From Planctomycetales bacterium (GTDB taxonomy: Bacteria; Planctomycetota; Planctomycetia; Planctomycetales; Planctomycetaceae), in the NCBI GenBank assembly GCA_026400835.1, contig JAPLOA010000056.1, positions 1 through 64,000 of the forward strand: a stretch of 64,000 nucleotides of DNA, written 5' to 3'. Below, in pieces: positions 44,027-52,080 of this stretch (positions within the stretch are counted from its first letter, which is position 1; every line of letters begins with the position of its first letter). The position numbers and the translations under genes are program-made. Below the pieces are notes generated by a model. It saw nothing but the letters and a program-made list of their open reading frames with translations, had not been told where the DNA came from and did not search any database.

Positions 44027-44944
44027 ATGACATTGTCACGTCGTCAATTATTCACGGCCGCATCAGCAGCGGTTTGTTGCGCTTCGGGATTGTCGCATTT
44101 GACGGCTGCCGATCCGCCCAAACGAACTGGCAGCCCGTTGCTGAAACTCAGTCTTGCAGGTTACTCATTCAATCGGATGTTCGCCAAACGTGGAACGCCG
44201 GAAGAAATTGCGAAGGCGGAGATGAGTATCGAGAAGTTCATCGAATTCTGCGCCGCTCAGGGGCTCGGGGCGACAGAACTAACCGGTTACTATTTTCCAA
44301 AGGTGATTACTACGGAGTACTTGCTGTCGATACGAGCAATGACTCATCGACTGGGGATAAGTATTTCCGGAACAGCGATCGGCAATGACTTCTGTCTGGT
44401 CGAAGGGGATGCTCGCCAGAAGCAACTGGCGGAGTGTCGCGAATGGATTGACTACGCTTCGATTATGGGAGCCCCGGCCATTCGAATTTTCGCCGGCAAA
44501 GTCCCCAGTGGTGACAACGAAGATGCAGCGATTGAACGATGTGCGGCAGGCATCAATGAGTCCTTAAAATACGCTGCCACGAAAGGCGTGTTCTTAGCTC
44601 TGGAGAATCACGGCGGCATCACGGCGACTCCGGAACAGATGATGAAAATCATCGACAAGATCGAGACTTCGCCGTGGTTCGGCGTCAACTTTGACAGCGG
44701 CAATTTCCAGACCGACGATCCGTATCGAGATCTCGCGAAGATCGCGCCGTACGCAGTGAATGCTCAGATTAAGGCTTCGATTTCCGTCAACGGAAAGAAG
44801 CAGCCGGCTGATTACGCGAAGATTATCGAGATCCTGAAGAACGCTGGCTATCGCGGCTTTGTGGCTCTGGAGTACGAAGAAGCCGAGTCCCCGTTTGAAG
44901 CCATTCCAAAGATCCTGGAAACTCTTCGACCACTGTGCTCGTAA
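44027..44944 (+). CDS. Tat-exported TIM-barrel sugar phosphate isomerase/epimerase-like protein
   Basis: This 305-residue protein has the twin-arginine motif LSRRQLF (residues 3-9) and a hydrophobic signal ending near LTAAD. The mature part is a xylose isomerase-like TIM barrel. Candidate metal ligands are Glu in ATELTGYYFP (about 84), Glu and His in LALENHGG (about 193), Asp and Asn in VNFDSGNF (about 222) and Glu in VALEYEE (about 282). The ATG at 44027 follows aagg with proper spacing; an upstream TTG is poorer. The start of the frame borders the decayed region. Oxidation or isomerisation of a sugar is likely but unproven. Confidence 0.85.
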   Translation: MTLSRRQLFTAASAAVCCASGLSHLTAADPPKRTGSPLLKLSLAGYSFNRMFAKRGTPEEIAKAEMSIEKFIEFCAAQGLGATELTGYYFPKVITTEYLLSIRAMTHRLGISISGTAIGNDFCLVEGDARQKQLAECREWIDYASIMGAPAIRIFAGKVPSGDNEDAAIERCAAGINESLKYAATKGVFLALENHGGITATPEQMMKIIDKIETSPWFGVNFDSGNFQTDDPYRDLAKIAPYAVNAQIKASISVNGKKQPADYAKIIEILKNAGYRGFVALEYEEAESPFEAIPKILETLRPLCS

Positions 44945-45019
44945 GGTGAATGACATCGCTCGGCCAAACCTTGCAGGGAGTGGCCGAGAAAGCTGTTGTT
45001 CCGATCGCCCCCGACCCCG

Positions 45020-45380
45020 CGTTTTGAAGTTGCGCGTTTGCGACTATCCCAACCCGAAACGTCAGTGAGGGATTGTGATTTCGCGTTCGAACAATTCTTC
45101 CCCCAGAATCCCTCGCTCACGCTTTTTGAAGTTGCGCGTTTCGACGCTTTGGTTTGTGCAGCCTGCAAAAGCATTGGGAATTATCACAACCCGAAGCGTC
45201 AGCGAGGGATTTACGCAAACACTGCGTAAAACGCAAAAACACAATCCCTCGCTCACGCAGCGGGTTGGGATGGGCACAGATGCGCAACTTCAAAACTCAC
45301 GCTTCGGGTTGTGATGGATTCCTGTATTTTTGCAAGTATTGATCCGTTCGTGTCGCCAAATGCGCAACTTCAAAAACCCC
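45020..45380. repeat. Cluster of family A palindromic repeats
   Basis: At least three family A copies are packed here. Cores are GTCAGTGAGGGATT (45061), AATCCCTCGCTCACGC (about 45107), GCGTCAGCGAGGGATTTACG (about 45196) and AATCCCTCGCTCACGC (about 45243). The module TTTTGAAGTTGCGCG or its complement appears four times (45021, 45124, 45281, 45361). The cluster fills most of the gap between the TIM-barrel gene and the 3' end of hemQ. Confidence 0.85.
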
Positions 45381-45469
45381 CCGTCGGGGGTTTAACCGCT
45401 ATTGCACCAGCAAAAAACAACACTTTCAGTGGTACAAAAGCCCACTGGCCCCTGAGGCAGGCTCAGGGG
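45371..45469 (-). terminator. Terminator-like hairpins beyond the hemQ stop
   Basis: Read on the minus strand, AAACCCCCGACGGGG leads into ggtttttgaag: a GC stem followed by five U residues (about 45371-45393). A second perfect 8-bp stem, CCCCTGAG gcagg CTCAGGGG, lies at 45449-45469. Both are downstream of hemQ, which ends at 45520, and could stop its transcript. Confidence 0.5.
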
Positions 45470-45519
45470 GGAATTAAATCAAAAGGTCGTGAGCGTCGTG
45501 CCTGCATCGATTGGTGCAA

Positions 45520-46362
45520 TCACACGCGAAGGTGTTCGAGCGCTTCTTTGGCTGACATGATGTAGCTGACGTAGAACGGCCCGAACTCAGCGTAGTTCGC
45601 GGAGGCCTTATCAAAACGCATCGTGTAGACGATTTCCTTGATGTGCTCCGGAGCACGGCTCCACAAGGTTACGCCCCATTCCCAGTCATCGAAGCCGGTC
45701 GACGCGGTGATCAACTGAGAGACTCGCCCGGCAAACTTGATTCCGGATGTAGCGTGTTCGGCCATCAGATCGCTGCGGAAGCTGAATGGTTCAGCGTACC
45801 AGTTCGCCATAGGATGGCGAGCTTTATTCATCGGATAAAATGTCATCACCGGGAATGGCGGAAGATCGGGATACAGACGCTGCTGATTCATCGCCGGAAG
45901 TCGCTGCTTGTAAGCATTCAGCTTGGCCTGAAAAGCGGGATCTTCGGGTTTGGTTCCCTCACGAACGAGTCGCTCTGAATACTGTTCGATCGTCGGAACA
46001 TATTCGCTGACTTCGGTGATCGAAACAAAAGAGTAAGTCGGTTCCAGAACTGTCCCCAGTCGACTGGCGCGAAGCCGTTGAGTAATCGCGTCGATCTTCA
46101 GCGGATCAGCATCCATCATCATCAGGCCAAAATCAGCGCGATGACCGGAGACGACAGACACCTGCATGCGGAGGGGAACATATTCGCCTTCCGGATTGAG
46201 GATCTCTATCACCTCAGCACGGCCATGAGCCCGTTCAGCCGGATCGAGAGCCATCAGGGCCTGCTGGTTAATTCGGTAATAAATATGAAGACAGTGCCAA
46301 CCTTCCGTCATCAGTACTGTTGGGGCAGGCAATGGAGCAGAATTTCCATGAGGGCGTTGCAC
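45520..46362 (-). CDS. hemQ: HemQ-type coproheme decarboxylase (chlorite dismutase family)
   Basis: This 280-residue protein converts coproheme III to haem b in the coproporphyrin-dependent pathway by two oxidative decarboxylations. Family signs are the ferredoxin-like duplicated barrel pattern and the segment YPMNKARHPMANWY (about residues 176-189), which holds the catalytic Tyr and Lys/Arg region. TGFDDWEWGVTLWS and the terminal IVYTMRFDKASANYAEFGPF also fit. It is near the usual length for monofunctional HemQ. The GTG at 46362 has an aagag site; the ATG at 46311 is the alternative. No other haem gene is adjacent. Two 14-bp direct repeats lie 12 bp upstream of the start and may be an operator. 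Confidence 0.88.
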   Translation of the reverse strand: MQRPHGNSAPLPAPTVLMTEGWHCLHIYYRINQQALMALDPAERAHGRAEVIEILNPEGEYVPLRMQVSVVSGHRADFGLMMMDADPLKIDAITQRLRASRLGTVLEPTYSFVSITEVSEYVPTIEQYSERLVREGTKPEDPAFQAKLNAYKQRLPAMNQQRLYPDLPPFPVMTFYPMNKARHPMANWYAEPFSFRSDLMAEHATSGIKFAGRVSQLITASTGFDDWEWGVTLWSRAPEHIKEIVYTMRFDKASANYAEFGPFYVSYIMSAKEALEHLRV

Positions 46363-46373
46363 AGTGATCTCTT

Positions 46374-46405
46374 TCTGTGATAGTCAGGTTATCTGTGATA
46401 GTCAG
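46374..46405 (-). promoter_or_regulatory. Paired 14-bp direct repeats upstream of hemQ
   Basis: TCTGTGATAGTCAG occurs at 46374-46387 and again at 46392-46405, a period of 18 bp. Each unit contains the near-palindrome TGATAGTCA. The pair lies within 45 bp of the GTG start, where an operator or an upstream activator site would fall. No matching regulator is recognised. Confidence 0.35.
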
Positions 46406-46959
46406 CGTTTGGTGGTCTTCCATATCACTGGCGACCCGCATCAACCGATGATGGGGTTCAGGCTTTGCCCGATAAACCCGTATGATACGCGACAACGGCC
46501 AGCATTTCACGGATGTTTTCCGATTGAGAAATTGCAGCGACGGCCGCCAAATTCAGTTGGCTCTCTCCGCAAAGCGGGACTTCGCCGCTGGCCGCCACTC
46601 ATGTGCGTTGTCGCGATGGTGAATATGCTACATCACAACACGAACTGAATTGAGAAGCGTTCGTCTCCTGGAATCCTCTGGATGACAGGCCACAGGGTGA
46701 TTTGCCTCAAACCGAGTTTGAATTTTTCGCCGGGGATTGCCCCACATTCAGAGTTAACAGGAACTCGATTGTCAGCGAGATGCGGCAGTTCAATGTGAAC
46801 AGAAAGTTCAGGACATCACTCCAGCCGGTGCTGAGACAATTGGACGCCGGCGATTTACGAGTTGCCTCCGAACTTCTCTTGCATGCCGGCTTGTGCTGAC
46901 GGTAAACAGTATCCCAGAGATCTTACAGTTGACTCGGGATTGCCAACAAGGGGGAAGAA
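46406..46959. other. Gene-free gap between divergent hemQ and the ECF sigma gene
   Basis: About 550 bp contain no convincing gene. A 65-codon open frame at 46702-46899 has no ribosome binding site or family match. The right end carries the AAGGGGGAAGAA site that fixes the TTG start of the sigma factor. Confidence 0.4.
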
Positions 46960-47565
46960 TTGACAGCAAGTGAAGATGCGGGTGAGCTGACTCAGTTGCT
47001 GTTTCGAATTCAGAACAGCCGCGACGAAGATGCTTGCGCGAAGCTTTGGCAGTCTGTCTATGAGCGGATCGTGACGTATGCTCGAGGTCGAATCGCCGTG
47101 AAAGATCAGCGAGTTGCGGATGAGGAAGATATTGCCCAGAGCGCAATGAAGAGCTTCTTTCGAGCCGCAGAAGCGGGGCGATTCAGAACACTCACGAACA
47201 GCGACGAACTCTGGCGAATTCTGATTACTGTGATGGCTCGCAAATCGCACGCCCTCCAGCAAAGACAAGCCGCGGAGAAACGCGGCGACGGGCAGGTGCG
47301 AGGAGACTCGGTGTTTCGCCTGGTCGCGCAAGGTCGTATTAGTGGAACTAACTTTGCGGATCCCCGTCGTTTCGTCGACGAACTCCTGGGCGAGTGTCGC
47401 GAGCGAATCGAAGCCCTTCCGGACAAAATCCTGCGCACCATTGCCGTCAAGCGAATGGAGGAATTTCAAGTCACTGAGATCGCCGTGGAAATGAGCTTGT
47501 CAGTGGCCACGATCAAACGCAAACTCGCGCGGATCCGTGACCTGTGGGCTGCGGATGCTCCGTAG
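46960..47565 (+). CDS. ECF-type RNA polymerase sigma factor
   Basis: This 201-residue protein is a sigma-70 ECF factor of the planctomycete-expanded kind. Region 2 includes ARGRIAVKDQRVADEEDIAQSAMKSFF (split across residues about 41-67), with the DEEDIAQ pattern that binds the polymerase. Region 4 is the helix-turn-helix MEEFQVTEIAVEMSLSVATI (about 168-187), followed by KRKLARI. The frame begins with TTG after AAGGGGGAAGAA, a strong ribosome binding site, and no better ATG exists. No anti-sigma gene is adjacent, so regulation may involve a distant kinase or partner. A GTGAGCC...GGGCTCAC stem-loop lies at 47589-47613 after the stop. Confidence 0.85.
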   Translation: MTASEDAGELTQLLFRIQNSRDEDACAKLWQSVYERIVTYARGRIAVKDQRVADEEDIAQSAMKSFFRAAEAGRFRTLTNSDELWRILITVMARKSHALQQRQAAEKRGDGQVRGDSVFRLVAQGRISGTNFADPRRFVDELLGECRERIEALPDKILRTIAVKRMEEFQVTEIAVEMSLSVATIKRKLARIRDLWAADAP

Positions 47566-47588
47566 GTTCAGACCTGAGGTGCTGATGG

Positions 47589-47613
47589 TGAGCCTGCGTT
47601 CGCCAGGGCTCAC
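47589..47613 (+). terminator. Stem-loop after the sigma factor gene
   Basis: GTGAGCC (47589-47595) pairs with GGCTCAC (47607-47613) across an 11-base loop, 24 bp past the stop. There is no U-tract. Confidence 0.35.
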
Positions 47614-47693
47614 TTGTCACACCCTACAGGAAAATACTGGCGCGTATAACGGGTGACGAGTTCGCGCCGGAGAACGCAGGACATGCCAGATGC

Positions 47694-48770
47694 TTACCAC
47701 TCATCCAGTTGATCCGCATCGATCGTTGGGCAATCATCGTTGGCATTCATGCGATCAATCGCCGCGTCATCTTTAAACCCAGAGCCAGTCACGAGACAGA
47801 CAACGGTGGCTTCGGGATCAATCTCACCAGCGGCCGCCGCCTGAAGTGCTCCGGCCAAAGCGGCTACGCCTGCGGGTTCCGAGAACACACCTTCTTCTCG
47901 CGCCAGTCGTTTTTGCAAAGCCCAGACATAATCGTCGGCCACCAAGTGCCCAGTCCCACCGGTTGCGCGGCATTCGGTGACGGCGATATCTCCGTCAATC
48001 ACACTCGCGACCTGCAGACCACTGATTTTTGTCGTACACATGACTGTTTGAGCTTTCAGCAGACCCTGTCGTAACGGCCCGGCGACAGTGTTGTTACCCT
48101 CCGGCTGAACACAATGGACCGCCGCTGGTTTCGAGAGAACTCCGTCGATAACCAACTGCTGAAATCCGCGAGCCGTTGCGATACAGAGTCCACCACTTCC
48201 CGCTGGACAGAAGACGTGATCGATCAACGATGGAGATTGTTCCGCCAGCTCAAAACTGATCGACTGAACTCCCGACATTCCCGCCGGACTATACACAAAC
48301 GCGCTGATCTGAAGAGCGTTCCCGGGACGTTGACCGATCGCCAATAATCGACTGAGAACATGTTCAGAAATGGTGGGATCGGTCCCGAATCGTCGAATAC
48401 GCGCGATCTTCGCGCCGTAGGCCATCATCTGTTTCAGCTTCCCCAGCGGCGCGCCTTCGACGATCGCGATGCGGCAGTCGATCCCTGCGGCAGCACAATA
48501 CGCGGCCAGCGATGCTCCGGTGTTACCACTGGATGTGGCAATGCACCGCGTTTGACCGTTGGCCACCATGTGAGAAATCGCGGATGAAGCGAATCGATCC
48601 TTGTACGAGCCCGACGGGTTGCAGCATTCCAGCTTGAAGAACAAATTCTTCAGGCCAGCCTCCGGACCGATTTTGCGAGATCTCACCAGCGGCGTGTTCC
48701 CTTCACCCAGTGAGATCTGAGCAGATTCAGGAAGAGCGTCGAATTTCTGACTCCAGCGCCACATACTCAT
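47694..48770 (-). CDS. PLP-dependent enzyme, threonine synthase type
   Basis: This 358-residue fold-type II PLP enzyme is most like threonine synthase, which converts O-phosphohomoserine to threonine. The cofactor lysine is Lys58 in NPSGSYKDRFA. The phosphate-binding Ser/Gly loops are SSGNTGAS (about 88-95) and PAGSGGL (about 188-194). The N-terminal GEGNTPLVRS is diagnostic for threonine synthase-like proteins. The ATG at 48770 follows cgggga with correct spacing; a TTG nine codons earlier is less likely. It is downstream of the M16 peptidase on the same strand with a hairpin between, and no other threonine pathway gene is present. A related dehydratase or a paralogue with another substrate is possible. 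Confidence 0.85.
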   Translation of the reverse strand: MSMWRWSQKFDALPESAQISLGEGNTPLVRSRKIGPEAGLKNLFFKLECCNPSGSYKDRFASSAISHMVANGQTRCIATSSGNTGASLAAYCAAAGIDCRIAIVEGAPLGKLKQMMAYGAKIARIRRFGTDPTISEHVLSRLLAIGQRPGNALQISAFVYSPAGMSGVQSISFELAEQSPSLIDHVFCPAGSGGLCIATARGFQQLVIDGVLSKPAAVHCVQPEGNNTVAGPLRQGLLKAQTVMCTTKISGLQVASVIDGDIAVTECRATGGTGHLVADDYVWALQKRLAREEGVFSEPAGVAALAGALQAAAAGEIDPEATVVCLVTGSGFKDDAAIDRMNANDDCPTIDADQLDEW

Positions 48771-48868
48771 TGGATCATTTCCCCGGGTGAACCGCAAAAC
48801 GGCTTGATGATCAGTGAAAGCATCGCGGTCGCGACCTCATCGGCGGCTGAAAAGGCAAACCGTGTTCA

Positions 48869-48899
48869 CCGATACGGCAGTCCATCGCTGCCGTATCGG
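48869..48899 (-). terminator. Perfect 12-bp hairpin between the M16 peptidase and PLP enzyme genes
   Basis: CCGATACGGCAG (48869-48880) pairs with CTGCCGTATCGG (48888-48899) across a 7-base loop. It lies about 90 bp past the M16 stop on the minus strand. There is no U-tract. Confidence 0.5.
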
Positions 48900-48989
48900 C
48901 TCACGCAAGCTCCACGCCCCGAAAAGCTTCAGCCGGATGATACGTCGAATCCTGGCTCCGCAACCACCTTGTGCTTTTGACCTTGTGCT

Positions 48990-51731
48990 TTACTTCTGCT
49001 CCTCAGCTTTAAAGTCGCCGGCCTGAACAATAAACAAGCGTTGGGGGTCGATATGCTTCTTCAAGGCAGCGTTCACTTCTTCGACCGTCAGCTTACTGAT
49101 CCTGTCTTCGAACTCGGCCACAAATTTCATATCGCGACCAATGAATGCATACGATTCAAGCGTCTGCACGATAGCTCGATCTTCCGTACGCTGGACCTGC
49201 TGTTCCTGAAGATAACCGGCTTTGGCCGCTTCCAGTTCTTCCGCAGTAATACCGTTGTCCAGCAGCTTTTTCAGTTCATCCTGAATGGCTTCGTGGACCT
49301 TCGGAGCATTGTCCGGATTGGAGATCGCGAACAGGAAGAACGTCGTTCGCTCATCGACGGCCGATGGTTGCAGGCTGGACTGCACGGAGTACGAAAGTCC
49401 TTCCTTCTGTCGCAAACGATCGCCCAGTCTTGAAGAAAGACCGCTGCTTCCCAATACGAAGTTTCCGATCGACAAAGCCGCGTAGTCAGGATGATCATCT
49501 CGCATCGGGATCGTCATAGCTGCGATGTAAGCAGCGTTCGGCTTATCCGGCGTCAGGATTTGTTCACGATCGCCCTTCTCGTTGTTCACGGAAACGCGAG
49601 CCAGTCGTTCGAACTTAACGTCGGAAGACCAACCCATCGTAAACTCATCAACAGAGGGCAGTACCAGCTCCGGATCGAAGTCACCGACGATGGTGAGTTC
49701 GCCAACAGCCGAGGACAACATGTGGGAATAAACATCTTTAATCTGTTCGACGGTGACCGCTTTCACGCGTTCGGCTTCTTCGTCCATGGTTGGCACATAG
49801 CGAGGATCATCAACCGGATATGGTGAGATTTTGCGACTGACGTTTGTCATAGCCAAAGCAATTGGATCGGACATCTGCTGATTAATCTGGGCAATCTGCT
49901 CTTCGCGGATGATCTCCAGCTCTTCTTTCGGGAACAGCGGATGCTTCATGACCTCCTTCACGATCTCAAGAACCTTCGCGACGTTCTCGCGGCTGGTCTG
50001 CACAGAGAGCGACAAGACGCCCGGGGTCCCGGAAACCCGCAACTGAGCCCGGTAGTTGTTCAGTTCATCCGTGATCTGCTGACGCGTCATATGCTCTGAG
50101 CCGCGATTCAACATCTGCGGCATCAACTCGGCAGCCACGGCAAGGCCCTTCAGAGCTTCTGCATTTCCGTATCGAAAATTGAGTCGCAGATTGACGATGG
50201 ATCCGCGAGTCTTCTTTGGGAGCAGCGTGACTTTGATTCCGGACGACAATGTCGAACGAGCGAGCCGCTTTTCGATCGCCAACGGATCCACATCGAATTC
50301 TTCACCCTGAGCTACATCGGATCGGCCCTTGTAGTCGCCAATCATCTCGGCCAGATCCGGTGTTGCCGGAATGGTGGCTCGCTGAGCTTCCTTCGTCGGC
50401 TCATAGACGCCGGCTGTTCTGTTGTTGCGAACCAGATAGGTGGCAGCGACACGAGTCACATCTTCCGCCGTCACTTTTTCGAGGCGATCGCGGTAGAGAA
50501 AGAACAGACGCCAGTCGCCCTGAGCTGACCAGTCGCTGAGTTCAATTGCCACGCGTTGAGAATCGGCGACCGTTAGTTCACGCTGCTTCAGAAGTTCAGA
50601 CCGAGCACGTTCGACTTCTTCCGGAGTGAAGGCTTTCTCAGCAGTGCCTTCGCCCGATTCAATCAGACTCTGAACCAGAGCAGTCCCGTCGGTTCCCTGA
50701 GTCGCCTCGGCCATAAACATCAGAATGCCGGGATCATGGAGGGCGAACGTCATTCCGAACACGCTGGCGGCAACTCGACGCTTCACCAGAGATTCATAAA
50801 GTCGACCGGCAGGTTCGCTGGTCATGATCGTGGAAAGCACATCCACTGCGGCAAAGTCGGGATGACCACCGGAGGGAATATGGTAGAGCGTCGCAGCCAG
50901 AGCTACATCGCCGACACGTCGCAGTGTCACCATCCGCTCGCCGTCCTGAGCCGGCTCTTCTGTGTACGTTGGCTCAAGCTTACGTTCAGGACGTGGAATA
51001 ACTCCGAAGTAGTTCTTCACGAACTCCAGCGACTTCTTCTCATCGAACTTACCCGCAATCACCAGAATCACGTTGTCGGGCTGATAATACTTCTGATAAA
51101 ACCGACGCAAGTTGTCCGCCGGAACCTTCTCGATGTCCGCACGGTTGCCAATGGTGGACTGGCCGTAATTATGCCATTCAAACGCCGCCGCCGTTACGCG
51201 CTGCATGAGAACTCGCTGAGGACTATTCTCACCGCGTTCAAATTCGCTGCGGACCACGGAAAATTCTTTAGCCAGATCATCAGCACTGATGAAACTGTTC
51301 ACGAGCCGATCGGCTTCCAGCTTCAATGCGAATTCGAGATTCTCGTCGCTGGCCGGCAGAGTTTCGTAGTAGTTGGTGCGGTCAAGCCAGGTCGTCCCGT
51401 TGAACTCTGCTCCTCGTTCCTGCAATGACCTGGGAATATTCTGATGTGTGGGTGTTCCTTTAAAGACCATATGCTCCAGAAGGTGAGCCATCCCGGCTTC
51501 GCCATAACCTTCATGGCGTGACCCAACGAAGACCGTGAGATTGACGGTCACTTTCGGACTGGACTTATCCGGGAACAGCAGCACCTTCATGCCGTTGTCC
51601 AGATGATACTCAGAAATCCCTTCCACCGAGCGAATCAGGGCCGGTTCACCTTCTGCCGCCAGCAGTGGCCTGAAGGTTGAAAGCATACTTACAACAGCCG
51701 CAACTCGCAGAACCATCGAGCCCATTTTCAT
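48990..51731 (-). CDS. Secreted M16 family zinc metallopeptidase, two-lobed
   Basis: This 913-residue exported protein has a signal peptide (about 1-26). The N-terminal lobe carries the inverted zinc motif HLLEH (83-87) with a downstream Glu in the EFERGEN segment. Together these form the catalytic centre of pitrilysin/insulinase-type peptidases. The second half (from about 480) repeats the M16 fold but has no HxxEH, as in single-chain clamshell members such as PqqL or protease III. It therefore probably degrades short peptides in the periplasm. The ATG at 51731 follows an aaagga ribosome binding site with ideal spacing. It is the largest gene of this section and is monocistronic upstream. 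Confidence 0.92.
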   Translation of the reverse strand: MKMGSMVLRVAAVVSMLSTFRPLLAAEGEPALIRSVEGISEYHLDNGMKVLLFPDKSSPKVTVNLTVFVGSRHEGYGEAGMAHLLEHMVFKGTPTHQNIPRSLQERGAEFNGTTWLDRTNYYETLPASDENLEFALKLEADRLVNSFISADDLAKEFSVVRSEFERGENSPQRVLMQRVTAAAFEWHNYGQSTIGNRADIEKVPADNLRRFYQKYYQPDNVILVIAGKFDEKKSLEFVKNYFGVIPRPERKLEPTYTEEPAQDGERMVTLRRVGDVALAATLYHIPSGGHPDFAAVDVLSTIMTSEPAGRLYESLVKRRVAASVFGMTFALHDPGILMFMAEATQGTDGTALVQSLIESGEGTAEKAFTPEEVERARSELLKQRELTVADSQRVAIELSDWSAQGDWRLFFLYRDRLEKVTAEDVTRVAATYLVRNNRTAGVYEPTKEAQRATIPATPDLAEMIGDYKGRSDVAQGEEFDVDPLAIEKRLARSTLSSGIKVTLLPKKTRGSIVNLRLNFRYGNAEALKGLAVAAELMPQMLNRGSEHMTRQQITDELNNYRAQLRVSGTPGVLSLSVQTSRENVAKVLEIVKEVMKHPLFPKEELEIIREEQIAQINQQMSDPIALAMTNVSRKISPYPVDDPRYVPTMDEEAERVKAVTVEQIKDVYSHMLSSAVGELTIVGDFDPELVLPSVDEFTMGWSSDVKFERLARVSVNNEKGDREQILTPDKPNAAYIAAMTIPMRDDHPDYAALSIGNFVLGSSGLSSRLGDRLRQKEGLSYSVQSSLQPSAVDERTTFFLFAISNPDNAPKVHEAIQDELKKLLDNGITAEELEAAKAGYLQEQQVQRTEDRAIVQTLESYAFIGRDMKFVAEFEDRISKLTVEEVNAALKKHIDPQRLFIVQAGDFKAEEQK

Positions 51732-52005
51732 ATCAGCAATCCTTTCAGAATATTGACGCCCTCCCGGATTGTAGCGGCCTCCGCAGTTTTCACATGGGTT
51801 ACGGCGAGATCTTTACGGCCCCTGATAAAACCGGGAAAGCCCCTGACCAAACCAGGCCCCAATCCCGCAAACTGTAACTTCCGATGAAGCTTGTACTTAC
51901 TCCGCCCCGACCAACATGGAGGTAATGATCTGAATCAAGCATCCCGCGAACACACGGCCTTGGGAACAGTCCCAAAATAACTTCCGGATACTGGCATGCC
52001 TTGAA

Positions 52006-52080
52006 ATCCCAAGCCGAAACTTAAGTGAGGGATTCTGCACAATATCTCGATCCCTCGCTGACGTGTCGGCCTGGGATGAA
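52006..52080. repeat. Family A palindromic repeat truncating the kinase gene
   Basis: Arms AAACTTAAGTGAGGGATT (52017-52034) and ATCCCTCGCTGACGTGTCGG (about 52050-52069), followed by cctgggatga, form a family A copy. Its right part supplies the last residues of the kinase fragment (GRHVSEGSRYCAESLT). The remainder of 51732-52005 is unrecognised and contains no kinase tail. Confidence 0.8.

Noticed and set aside
45020-45380. Possible CRISPR array from regularly recurring words
   Set aside because: Copies alternate orientation, vary in length and belong to the dispersed family A found elsewhere in the window.
46702-46899. 65-codon frame upstream of the sigma factor as a possible small regulator
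   Set aside because: No ribosome binding site and no similarity to anti-sigma factors; not supportable.
50736-51428. A 230-codon frame opposite the M16 peptidase
   Set aside because: It is antisense to the zinc-binding lobe of the peptidase, with no recognisable domain.
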